Shown: piece after piece, positions 43,749-54,951 of the stretch
How the letters are laid out: the number at the start of each line of letters is the position of its first letter
How positions within the stretch are numbered: position 1 is the first letter of the stretch
NCBI GenBank assembly: GCA_963691705.1
Contig: OY829542.1
Coordinates: forward strand, 34,892,579 to 34,956,578
DNA: 64,000 nucleotides
Reading direction: 5' to 3'
Origin: Viola odorata
Lineage: Eukaryota; Streptophyta; Magnoliopsida; Malpighiales; Violaceae
Position numbers and translations under genes: made by a program
Notes under the pieces: generated by a model
What the model was told of the DNA's origin: nothing
The model's database searches: none
What the model saw: the letters and a program-made list of their open reading frames with translations, nothing else

Positions 43749-45169
43749 AATGACATAAGTTCAGGGATTCTCCCTTTCCTTAGCCCGGTTTTCGAGGGTG
43801 CCTGCGGCGTGGTCCCAGCTCAGGAACGCTTTGCTTAGATGCTTTGATTGGTTTCTTTTTTAGCTGCTTGGCGGGAACCGCCGATCTAGGTCAGAGTAAG
43901 GACGAGATCCGCATTCGGTTCATTTGCTTACCGGTCCTTGCCGGACCTTCGTTGATTGGCTTCGTGATTGCTCAGGGATAAAGGGGAAAACCCTCTATCC
44001 CCGAAATGTGCAGCGGGGCTGCAAGGGCATCTGCTTACTAGTCTTACGTAGGCACAAAGAGGGGTAACCCCGTTCCTGACAAAGATATGGCGAGAACAAA
44101 TGAGGAGTAAATGAAAGACAATTTTTAGCAAAAGTAATATGATTCATGAGTTTTAAGCTTTCCCTTTTGGACGGGCCATCCGTGGGTTACTGCTGTGTGA
44201 CTTGCATCGGATGTCGGTTGATGATGGCTTTGCTATTAGATGCTTGGTCGCAGCTCTCGTCTTGGCTCGGGTGATACTTGCAGTCCGGCTGTCCCTCAAT
44301 TAAAGGATTGATCTTTACCGTGTTGATCATGGTGCGGACGTTGGGAAACTTCTTGAACAAGACCGCATTAAGTATGTTGAACGTGGTCATAGGGTGATAG
44401 ATTTTCGTCGTGCTTCTTCTCTAGGAGTTCTGCATGCAAAGATGCGCTGGGCGACCATGGCATTTTGATGATGAGCTCCTCCGAATAGGTGAACGGAGAT
44501 GGGAGCCTATGTCACTCGCATTCTGGCATCTTGGCCGGCATGGGATGGGCTTTGTGACTTTGGTCCAGCATTCAGTCCTCACTCAAATTGGATAATAATG
44601 TTGCTGCGAATTCTAACGGTGGATAGTCTTTAAGTTCTTTGAGTAGTGTTGCAGGCTCAGACAATCTTCTAGATGATCGGGTGATAGCTTTGCGGGGTGA
44701 TCTCTCTTTATGCGTTCGGTCCTTTGAGACCGGTCGCAGGATGTGCTGGTAGTACTGCGAGGAAAAAGAATTTTAATTTAGATGGCGACGGGTTTTTAAA
44801 ATCTTACCTGATTCGCTCTTGAAGGCGGCCTGCTGCGGCAATTCAGGAGCTGCTACGAGGGGGGAGAACTCCCTGGTCCTATCGTGATGACGGGATGAGA
44901 CAATATGTCCCTGCAAAACCTTAAGATTGATTAGTGGCATTAGTCTAAGTGTCGTGCCTTATGTCTCGAACTACTCCTTGGGAGCCAACGAAGCCATGCT
45001 TCCTTTTGTCATCTCACGAATTTAAGAAAAAGGGAACAAAAAGTTTTAAAACAAAACGCATCTCCTGAAAAAAAACTCATTTTATTAATTTCAGGATAAA
45101 CATTCGAGCGATATTGTCATGATAAAACCCTATGTCCTTGGCTCGGCCAGATGCATGGTTTGCGACACT
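43749..45169 (-). other. Ogre DNA downstream of pol, non-coding
   Basis: No gene seen. A segment with GAAATGTGCAGCGGGGCTGCAAGGGCATC at 44004-44032 has a diverged partner at about 40570-40600, so parts of this region are duplicated within the 3' UTR. Confidence 0.45.
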
Positions 45170-48100
45170 TTAGGCGAAGTATATCTTGACAGCATCAGCA
45201 TTTACCGGTCTTGGTAGATCATCTCCGTCCATGTTGGTTAGCATTAGGGCACCCCCTGAGAATGCACTTTTAACTAGATATGGGCCCTCGTACCTTGGGG
45301 CCCACTTTCCTTGACTAGCCTCCTAATGAGGGAGAATCTTCTGCAGCACTAAATCCCCAGTCTCGAACTTGCGAGGTCGCACTTTCTTGTTATAAGCGTT
45401 GGCCATTCTTTGCTGATATAATTGTGCATGGTAGATAGCGGCCAAACACTTTTCGGGAAGGAGGTTCAGCTGCTCGTACCTCACTCTTGCCCAATCTGAT
45501 TCTTCTACTTCAGATTCTGCTAGGATTCTGAGAGAAGGGATTTCTACCTCAAGGGGAATTACGGCTTCCATGCTGTAAACTAATGAGTAGGGAGTTGCCC
45601 CTGTAGACGTACGGGTTGCTATCCGGTAAGTATGCAGTGCGAAGGGAAGCATGTCATGCCAATATTTGTGAGTGATTACCATCTTTTGGATGATCCTCTT
45701 TAGGTTTTTGTTTGCTGCTTCGACTGCGCCATTCATTTTTGGACGATATGGTGATGAGTTTTGATGCTTCACCTTCCAACGTTGGCAAAGACCATCGATC
45801 ATTTTGCCATTGTCCGTGATGATTGTTTCTGGGACCCCATGACGGCAAATGATGTTCTTCTCTACGAATCGCATGGTCATTTTCTGAGTGATGTTGGAGT
45901 AAGAGGCGGCCTCTTCCCACTTGGTGAAGTAGTTGATTGCTACGAGGATGAAGTGATGGCCATTAGAGGCTGTTGGATGAATTTGGCCGATGATGTCGAT
46001 TCCCCACATTGCAAAAGGCCAAGGCAAGGTCACGCTGAAAAGAGGGGCTGGAGGGACATGGAGATGGTCCGCGTAAATTTGACATTTGTGGCACTTTCGG
46101 AAATAGTCGATGCAATCTCGTTCGATGGTGAGCCAAAAATAACCTTGCCTCATTATCTGTCTTGCCATCATGTGCCCACTTACGTGCGTGGAACAAACCC
46201 CTTTTTGGATCTCCGTTATGATTCTTTTTGCCTCGGCCATGGTGACGCAACGAAGCAAAGCTCCATCAGCTCTCCTTTTATATAGAACTTCGCCATCGAG
46301 GTAGAAGTCTAGCGCTAAGCGCTGGAGGGTCTTTTTGCTAACCCGGCTTGCCCCCGGTGGGTACTCCCAGTTTCTGATGAATTGTACTAAGTCGTGGAAC
46401 CAAGGCTTCCCATCGGGTTCTTCTTCCAAGGCGACACAGCATGCCAGAGTTTCCTTTACCTCCACCCTCAATGGCTGAAGCATTACCCCGCACTCTAACT
46501 TGAACATTGATGCCAACGTGGCTAACGCGTCTGCGAAGCGATTCTTTTCTCTATGGACTCGGTAGAACTTGGTTTCCTCGAATTCCCGTGTGAGTTGGGT
46601 TAGTAGCTTTTGATAAGGGATGAGCTTGGAATCTCGTATCTGTCATAGATCCTGGGCTTGGTAGATGACGAGTGCTGAATCGCTGAAGATTTGGAGCTTC
46701 TTTACTTTTAGGTCGATGGTTGCCGTCAGACCGCTGATGCATGCCTCATACTCGGTGATGTTAATGGTGCATGGGAAGTTCAATTTGCATGCTATGGGGA
46801 ATTGACGACCATCTGGGGCTATGACCACGGCTCCCACTCCCTTGCCCGAGAGGTTCACCGCACCGTCGAAGAACATGGTCCACCAGTCATCTTCTTGGAG
46901 GTCTTCTGCGATCTCATCGTCGACCAATATGATGTCTTCATCCGGGAAGTCGAAGCTCAACGACTCATATTTATCCGAGGCATCATCAGCCAAGTGATCG
47001 GTGAGGGCGCTTGCCTTAACCGCCTTCCGGGTTACATAGATGATCTCGTGCTCAGCTAATAAGACTTGCCATCTACAAATGCGACTTGACAGGTACGACT
47101 TTTCGACTATGTACTTCAAGGGATCCATGAGAGAGATTAGCCATGTCGTGTAATACAACATGTACTGTCGGAGCCTTCGGGGGCACCATGCTAGGGCGCA
47201 ACAAGTTCGTTCCAACATGGAGTAGCGCATCTCGCATTCGTTGAATTTTTTGCTGAGGTAGTAGATGGCTTGTTCACGCTTTCCTGACTCGTCGTGCTGT
47301 CCCAAAACGCAGCCCATGGCGCTAGACGTGACTATCATGTACATGAGCAAGGGACGTCTTGGCATCAGGGGAACTAGTACCGGTGGGCTTTGCAGGTATG
47401 TCTTGATTTTCTCGAAGGCTTCCTGGTAGTCTTCGTCCCATTCTGCATTTCCGTGTTTCCTTAGCATTTTAAACATCGGCTCGCAAGTAAGTGTTAACTG
47501 ATTGATAAAGCGAGCGATGTAGTTGATGTGTCCTAAGAAACTTCGTACTTTTGTTTCGGTGCTGGGAGCGGGTAGCTCTTGAATTGCTTTTATCTTATCA
47601 GGATCCACTTCTATGCCTTTGTTGCTGACGATGAATCCTAACAACTTTCCTGAGGTCACTCCAAAGGTACACTTAGCTGGGTTTAGCCATAGCCGAAATT
47701 GCCTCAACCTTTCGAATACCTTCTTCAGGATGTCTACATGATCTTGCGAGCTACGTGATTTGGCTATCATGTCGTCGACATATATTTCCAACTCTTTATG
47801 CATCATGTCATGGAAAAGGGTGACGGCAGCACGTTGGTACATGGCTCCTGCGTTCTTTAACCTGAAGGGCATCACTTTGTAGCAGAAGGTTCCCTAGGGT
47901 GTGATGAAGGTCATCTTTTCACTGTCTTCGGGTGCCATCTTGATCTGATTATACCCCAAAAATCCATCCATGAAGGAGAACATGTCATTTCTGGCGACAC
48001 TATCTACCAAGATGTCGATATGGGGAAGTGGGAAGTCGTCCTTAGGGCTGGCTCGATTAAGATCCCGGAAGTCCATGCACATGCGGACCTTCCCACTGCA
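45170..48100 (-). pseudogene. Ogre pol: RT, two RNase H domains, integrase
   Basis: Minus-strand order: RT from RMCMDFRDLNRASPKDD through MPFRLKNAG and YVDDMIAKS; first RNase H (MYMIVTSSAMGCVLGQHDE); second, archaeal-type RNase H (WTMFFDGAVNLSGKGVGAVV, ITEYEACISGL) typical of Tat; then integrase (HVSGHMMARQI, CHKCQIYAD, WGIDIIG, IITDNG, NGAVEAANKN). TAA at 45172-45170 ends the frame. Breaks: TAG 47893-47891, TGA 46645-46643, TAG 45325-45323, each at a usual Trp or Gln-like site and consistent with C/G transitions. MPFGLKNAG reads MPFR, and a few residues are missing after IITDNG. RT is cut at 48100 by the junction with TE-I. A functional Pol is not possible from this copy. Confidence 0.9.
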
Positions 48101-48363
48101 TGCTTGTTTAAGTGAGCTTCTCCTATGCGGGTCCGGCATAGGTGTGCGAGCAAGCCTTCCGTGTTATGGAAGGGGCGTTGCCATGATGGCTTTGCCGTGA
48201 TGGCCACTTCTAGCTGGGTCCGAGACTAGAGCTAGTAGTACGCTGGCAAGATAGGGCCGAGGCTGGTTTGGGTATTGGAGATTGCTGTTAAGCATCAAGA
48301 GAAGGCTGGCCTAGGTGCGGGACCTAGGCGCCGCACGGGCCTCAGAATGGTTAGGCCGTGACA
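48101..48363 (+). repeat. 5' LTR of TE-I, truncated
   Basis: Nearly identical to 52244-52506. The left end directly abuts Ogre RT sequence. Confidence 0.85.
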
Positions 48364-48365
48364 GG

Positions 48366-48377
48366 TGGTAGCGGAGC
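48366..48377 (+). promoter_or_regulatory. Primer-binding site of TE-I
   Basis: TGGTAGCGGAGC, two bases after the LTR end. Confidence 0.75.
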
Positions 48378-49928
48378 TAAACTTGGGTTCTTTGCGAGTG
48401 CAAAGTCTTCGGAAGTCAGGTGCGCCGAGATAGAAATGGCGTCATTACTGTGAGGAGCGTTGCTACGGAAGTTCCATCCTAAGGTTCGAGTTCGGATGAA
48501 GGCCTTGCCGTAGGCAAAGGGCTTATAGGCCGTGTTGAGACGGCTCGGCCTATGACATGGCGGTGAGCTGAGAGGCGCAAGCGAACATGGCTGAGAGGCA
48601 TGAGAGGGCGTGGCCTCGAGATGGGGGATGTGACCGAGAGTTGGGGGCGACGTTACATGTGTGCTTTGGGCGAGAGGCCGAGCGAGCGTGACTCGGAGAA
48701 TTGTGGAAGTCTTGCTGGTCCTGCGTGCGAGTGATGGCCGAGGACAAGAGAAGCCATACCATGAGATGCATACGAACGACTTAGACGATGACCTTGAACA
48801 TCAAGGACTCGCCCTAGTCAGACGTGTGCGCAAGAAATAGACAATGATTTGGGCGTTAGTCTTGGGTCTGACTAAGCCTCAAGAATTTGGGTTCAAGTCG
48901 GTCCTACGTGTGAGTGTTGACCGAGGGCAGGAGTAACCTCACCACGAGATGTTCATAACCGACCTTGATGATTGCCGTAAGTACCGAATAGAGTATGTGC
49001 GGGTGAGTGCTGGCTAAAGACAAGAGAAGCCTTACTACAAGACATACATTGGAACAAATACTCGAAAAGGATAGACGCGTTGAGATGCTAGAATCCTGTC
49101 TGACCCAAAGACATGGAACTGTTCAAAGGTGAGAGAGTGTCGACTATGATCGGTCTATCGAAGAGAATGTAGAACCGTGTCGTATCTTGGTGGAACGGGT
49201 GCAATGCATGGAAACTTTTAACCGTGGAAGGTCGAATCCTAGAGAAAGAGTGTGACTTCTAGGGAAACCTCGGTGAACTGTTGAAATGAGGGTGGATGTT
49301 TCGCAAGATAATCTTAAGGAAGTGTGGAACCCGTTCCGCGAGACCATCATGAAAGTGGGACCGGTGAACGGATTTCTGATTATGATACAAGGCAAACTTA
49401 TCGAAATAGTGTAAAGGGATGTTCATGGCCCTCCGGGTATGGGGACGGTCGACCTAAATAAATGCAAAGGCTTTCAATAAAAACCCTATAAGGGAGTGAG
49501 GGGCACAGGAGAGATAGATATTTTTGTGTTGGATCTAGAAAGCTTCAAGGTGTGCCAGATTATGTCAGATGAGTCAGGGCTGACAAATGTAATAATGCTT
49601 CTATCTTATGATGCTAAAGTATGCGGGAGGAGTCTATAGCGGAGTTAAGGAAAGCATAGTTTCCTAGAGGATGTGGAATATGTTGCCCGGGTGGGCTTGC
49701 GTGACCTTGTGCAAACGGTTTCCGTGCGAGAATTTATGGATTAATATTTCACGCTTATGTTCAATATTAAGGAGATGTCGAAGGTCAACAGATTGTTTAA
49801 TTTCGTTCAGGGACTTACTGCGTGCTTTATCTGTGAAGGTCCCCACAAGTTGCTGAGTGTTTTATAAAAAGTTGCCTTGAGTGCGCTGTAGGCGGCTCGA
49901 GGATCTATGAAGTTAGAACCAAGAGACC

Positions 49929-50120
49929 ATCGAAGGTGAAAACTTTTCAGAGAAGAGTTTCATCGTCCTAGAAGAAACAGTTGGCCAGATAGGAGATGGT
50001 GAAGAGGAATGTATGGGACGGCTTAAATGGAATGACTCCATAGAGGCCCTTATTGACACAGGGGCCACCGGTAGCGTTGTTTCAGACTCCTTTACAAGAA
50101 TACTTGGAGCGAAGATTTGA
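49929..50120 (+). pseudogene. TE-I aspartic protease remnant
   Basis: The short open frame reads IEALIDTGATGSVVSDSF. Its DTGA motif (near 50055-50066) is that of Ty3/gypsy retroviral-type proteases. It ends in TGA at 50118-50120 with nothing recognisable after it. Confidence 0.6.
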
Positions 50121-51317
50121 GAAGTGAAAGGGTTGTGGAACTAGAGTTCAGTCGTTGAGACAAGTAACACTTATATATGCGAAGTACATAAGTATAGCGA
50201 GGCGGGGCAAAGGTTCAAAAATGGGAAGGTCTGAGAAACTAAAGCTCGAGGAGCTAGTGTTCGAAGAGCCTAAGTTGATAACATTTTGTGAGGTCGAGAC
50301 GTGAGAATATGAGTTGATGGGAATTATGAAATTGTGGATGCTAGTAAAATGTCAGCCCAACAATAGGGGTGAGGCGTGGTTATGACCGAGACGAGCGAGA
50401 ACCTAGAGGCCAAGTACGCTAGATGAGAATGCGGGGGCTGGTCTTCGGAGGAAACAGGGATGAGGATGAGTAATGCGGAGAAAAACAGTCGTGGGCTCTT
50501 GTATTACCTGCATAACATAGGGATCAGGCAAGGAGATCCAACACAAGTTCTTTCAAGATAGAGAGGAGAACGATCGATGTTCATCGTGGCAACCACAACG
50601 ATTTCTAAGGTTTAAGGATGAGGAAGATCATACTTATAGTGCTAAAATGTCAAAGATTGGAAAGTGTGAGACAACAGATGCGGTAATGTGTCGGTAGGCC
50701 ATCCTACAACCTCGTGGAAAAGGTGGGATCCTACAAGGAGAACCATGAGGCGAGTCTGGGATATGAAAGTACCAGCGTTTGTGTAGATTGAGGAGGAGTG
50801 AGACTATTAATGCATATGATGGGTAGCTAAAAGTTCCTAGTCCGTACTCTGGGTGGCTAAAAGTCCCTAGTCCATAGTTATGGGTAACTAGAGTTCTAGT
50901 CCATGGAAGGGGTAATAGAATGCACGAATTAAGTCTGGCCTGATGCGAGTATGAGTTTGAATACAGAAATCATATGATATGGAAGGTTTATTTAGGCAGT
51001 GGGAATTGAGCGAGTAATAGTGGATAAGAAGTCAAAAAGGGAAGTGTTCCTTTAGAGATTGTTTGGAGCCTTACATTGTGTGCTGGACGAATGTAAGGAT
51101 GTGCGAGCCAACCGGTGAAGATGAATCGATGAGGACATCGATGATTGAAGTGGGGGAGGAAATGCACAAGCCATAAACCATCCATCTATACAAAACAATA
51201 AATGAAAATAATAAAAATTTGATTAGTGGCTTGAGAACAGCTGACTCAGACAGACTTGAGCCAGTAAGAGAAGTTGTAATGTGCGCTAACACATGGCCGA
51301 TGGGGCAGAACTATAAT

Positions 51318-51590
51318 GCGCAGAGGCGCATGGCTCGGTGGGACAGGATCATAATACGCATGTAACATTATGAAACTCTCCAGCTCAGACAGACTCGAGC
51401 AAGGCAGAGAAATTATGGGCGCAGAGGCGCTTGGCCGTTGGGGTAGACTCACTGGCTCAGTGCGCAGAGGCGCTTGGCGTAGTAGAATACGACAAAATGC
51501 GCAGAGGCGCTTGACCCAGAGAGATACGATATAATGCGCAGAGGCGCTTGACCCAGATGGATACGATATAACGCGCAGAGGCGCCTGACC
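51318..51590. repeat. GCGCAGAGGCGC tandem repeat, 37-bp period
   Basis: Copies of GCGCAGAGGCGC begin at 51318, 51419, 51462, 51499, 51536 and 51573. The last four are 37 bp apart with a GACCCAGAxxGATACGATATAA-type spacer. Confidence 0.85.
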
Positions 51591-52080
51591 CTATAAAGTA
51601 GGCCTTGATGAGTGTAGTGAGACTGGAGAAAATAAGGAGTGATAAAGATATGAGTAAAGAGAAAACTGCCTGCATGAAAAGAGTGAGCACGCGATCGAGG
51701 GGATAAGAGAGATTGGTGGGAAGACGCGACATTGTAAGTATGATCGATAGGTTCCAAGGGTATCGACTAGAAGGGTCGGATACTGAGGAAATATCAATCA
51801 TGCTTAGATCGTACGTCTTCAGAGGCGAGTGTGAGACACGAGCTGTGAAAAGAAACTGAGTGATAAGACCACAATCTGAGGAGTTAGGAAGAGTGAAAAG
51901 AAGGATAAAGGAGAGATAAAGAAATGAGTGAAAAGAATAATGAGTATTGAAATGTGGGAGAGCCTATGATAATCTATTATGGCCTTAACGTGTTCTAACC
52001 TCATGGTCCTTGGTAACGCAGGTCTAAGGAGATTGGAGATCTAGTCGATGAGGGCATCGACATTACTAAGTGGGGGAGAG

Positions 52081-52506
52081 TGTTAAGGTCTAAGCCTTGG
52101 TGTTCAAGCTTAGCCTCAACATGGAACCTGAGATGCGCTGAAGGCGCATGGATTTGACGGGTAGCCCTTCATAGGGTATGTGAAGGGAAAGTCCAATTGG
52201 GTGTGATAGCTCTCCACCAACCCCTGGATGAGATGTGAGAGTATGCTTGTCTAAGTGAGCTTCTCCTATGCGGGTCCGGCATAGGTGTGCGAGCAAGCCT
52301 TCCGTGTTATGGAAGGGGCGTTGCCATGATGGCTTTGCCGTGATGGCCACTTCTAGCTGGGTCCGAGACTAGAGCTAGTAGTGCGCTGGCAAGATAGGGT
52401 CGAGGCTGGTTTGGGTATTGGAGATTGCTGTTAAGCATCAAGAGAAGGCTGCCCTAGGTGCGGGACCTAGGCGCCGCACGGGCCTCAGAATGGTTAGGCC
52501 GTGACA
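52081..52506 (+). repeat. 3' LTR of TE-I (426 bp)
   Basis: TG...CA termini with a PPT at its left. The right end directly abuts the truncated LTR of TE-B2 at 52507. Confidence 0.8.
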
Positions 52507-53123
52507 ATCGAGCTCCAGCTGATGTGATCACGCCACACACTCGACGTAATGACGTCCTGGCAGTTCCAGATTGCGCCAAAAAGGGAATTATGGCTTATTA
52601 TGGATTTTCCTGATTTGGTGATTTCTATGCTTTATTAATTATGGATTTATTTAATTAGTTTCCTTATTAATTAGCTACATTAGTTTAGATTTATTTTAAT
52701 TACTTAATTAGAAGTTCTATTAGGAGAAGGTTTCCTATTGTAAGGATTTAGGGTTTTCTCCTATTTAAAGGAGCCACCCTCTTCATTATTTGGCAGATTA
52801 TTTTGAAATAAAAACCAGAGAGTTTTCTCAATTGTTCTTCGCGAACCTTGTCCCTCATTGAGTCCGGATACTCGATTAGGATAGCAAGTAAAACCCAAAA
52901 ATCCATTCCATTGAGTCGTCGCCCAAGGTTGATATTCACAGGTTGAATATAGGTCGCGAGATCGAATCAAGAACCTCACTTGAAATCGATTAGGTTGGTT
53001 GACACAGGTTGTCCTCAGGTCTAAGCTCGTACTTGTTGAGTTTATTTTCCGCATTTGAAATCCAAGCCTAGAACTAGATCGGGAATTACTTGTTACGCAT
53101 CCTACGCAACTAGGATCGTATCA
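52507..53123 (+). repeat. 5' LTR of TE-B2, truncated
   Basis: Matches 57887-58504 at about 97-98% by eye. The first ~245 bp are replaced by the end of TE-I. Confidence 0.85.
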
Positions 53124-53125
53124 GT

Positions 53126-53137
53126 TGGTAGTGGAGC
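53126..53137 (+). promoter_or_regulatory. Primer-binding site of TE-B2
   Basis: TGGTAGTGGAGC, identical to that of TE-B. The leader 53138-53834 that follows is A/T-rich and non-coding. Confidence 0.75.
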
Positions 53138-53834
53138 AAAGGCGTTCTCAGGTTTGGTATCTATCGTTACGTTTACAGTTTTCTTTGTTGAGATTGATTC
53201 TCTTTCTAATCCAATCTAAAATCAATCTCCTTGTGTCCCTTGTGTTAGTTTGATTTGTGTGTCGTTAATCTTTGTAAAAAAAGAAGAAGAGGAGTTTGCC
53301 CTAGTTGCTATTTTAAGTTCGTTTGTTATATAAAAAAAAAAGAGAAAAGAAAAGAAAAGAAAATACAGAATACTACAGAGTATTATGAAGTTATTGCAAA
53401 AAAAGAATCATTGAATTTGGTGGTTAGAATTGAAAGTTATTGAAGTTGCAAGTTGTGAACTTTAAAATCGTGCGCACAATTCATTCACGATTTGGAATTA
53501 CTTGAGTCCTTTTCGCGTCAATTGAGCTTTCCTTTGATTCCTATTCACTAATTTCTACTCCAGTAAGATACTTGTCTAGTTGATTGTTTGTTGCAACTAT
53601 TCAATTATTTTACATCAAATATTGTTTCGAAGCTAGTTGTCATTGAGAGTCTTCTTGGAAGCTTTATTGAAACTCTTGAGTCACTAACTTGACGTTGAAC
53701 AATTGCAGGAAATTTTGAGTGATTTTGTGAGCTTATTAGAGAGTTTAAACATGAGGGTAAACACGTGAGGGAGTGCTAGGCTTAGTACAATTTTACGCTA
53801 TTTGTTCGTGTTGTGAATTTCAGGAAATTACAAG

Positions 53835-54315
53835 ATGACAAGAGGTTCGGGCATGTATTCAGACTCGTATGCATATAGTTACGGGGATGAGGCCTATGAT
53901 AGGCCAAGGCGTGTGCGGTGAGAAGGGCAACATCGTTCTGATTTTGAAAATAGAGATGATATCAATCTGGGAAAAACAAAGATGAAATATTCTTCTTCTT
54001 ATCCTAGCGTTGTGCCAAGCAGGCCGCCGGTATTGAGGGAGGCGACTTGGACGAAGCAAGAAAAGAAGGGGAGGCCGATCCCGCCGGTGCTTCCTTATTA
54101 TTATGGAATTACGTGTACAACTTCAAGTGTAACTAAAGGGAAGGCAGAAGTGTTTATCGAACAAAAAGAGGGAGACGATGTGTTTGGACCCAGAGGAGTT
54201 AGGATGTTGGAGACGGTTCTCGAACGTCTAGCGGCAATGGAAGCCCGCCTCCAAACAGTTTCGGGCGAGGTGGAGACAGTTTCGGCCAAAGTGGGGGAGC
54301 ACAATTGGGAGTACC
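53835..54315 (+). pseudogene. TE-B2 Gag N-terminal remnant
   Basis: ATG 53835 (MTRGSGMYSDSYAYSYGDEA) corresponds to the Gag start of TE-B. TGA at 53919-53921 stands at an Arg-type codon (CGA to TGA). The capsid core is deleted: the sequence passes directly to SSYPSVVPSRPP, which aligns with SPYPSIMPTK of TE-B. A heptad-like region follows (LERLAAMEARLQTVSGEVE). The solo LTR cuts the frame at 54316. Confidence 0.6.
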
Positions 54316-54846
54316 TGATAACTATCGATGCCACAGAAGCGGCATCTCTACTACCCCGACGAGTGACCCGGCGAGCCTGCTGTACCTGTCGCAGGAGACG
54401 AGATCCTGTTCTTGCCACCCCTAGCCTGGCGGCCAACCCTGGGATGGTCGACATCAGCGGGGGGGCTTTCATGCGACATCCGCACGACGACATCCCATCC
54501 CAGGTCATCCCTGACGTCATCCCGCGTGACGTCACCCGTGTGACATCACTCAAGGCCACTCCAGCGGCATATACCATACCAGCGACACCAACCAGGGACT
54601 ATTCCTACCCCTGTCGGTACACTCTTCCCTTTGTCTATAAATACCCTCACCTTTTCAGACAAGAGGGTAAGCTTAAGACAGCGTACTGAACCCCTGCAAC
54701 TTTTACTACTCACACTGACTTTGGCATCGGAGTGTTTACGCCGGAGACCCCCTCCGACGCATTGCAGGTGACGAAGGCCCCAGTACAGTATTCCCGACTG
54801 CCCCAGATCAAGCCAATCCTGCTCAGTACCCTTCGGACTCTTATCA
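54316..54846 (+). repeat. Tat-type solo LTR (531 bp) with TSD GTACC
   Basis: It begins TGATAA and ends TTATCA. GTACC is present on both sides (54311-54315 and 54847-54851). TATAAATACC is near 54640 and the U5 hairpin is at 54740-54758. It is the same family as 7706-8277 and 43305-43748. Confidence 0.92.
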
Positions 54847-54951
54847 GTACCCTCTACGCACTTTGCAATCAATCACAATGTCGCAACTAGTTCTCATACA
54901 TCCATACCGAAAGCTTCACCCTTCAAGGGCAGGGATAACCCCAACACATGT

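Larger units (their letters stand above)
48378..52067 (+). other. TE-I interior, mostly non-coding
   Basis: Apart from the protease-like piece at 49929-50120 I see no coding region. Repeated phrases such as TGGCTAAAAGTCCCTAGTCC occur at 50820-50900, and a tandem array lies at 51318-51590. Confidence 0.5.
48101..52506 (+). mobile_element. TE-I: decayed Ty3/gypsy-like element without RT
   Basis: The 3' LTR is 52081-52506 (426 bp, TGTTAAGG...GTGACA). The 5' LTR survives as 48101-48363 (263 bp, matching 52244-52506), its first 163 bp lost at the Ogre junction. PBS TGGTAGCGGAGC is at 48366-48377 and PPT AAGTGGGGGAGAG at 52068-52080. The 3.7-kb interior has only a protease-like frame. Whether it is non-autonomous or just deleted cannot be told. 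Confidence 0.75.

Noticed and set aside
51462..51590. 37-bp periodic repeats as CRISPR-like
   Set aside because: The 'spacers' are near identical, and the array lies inside TE-I just before its PPT.
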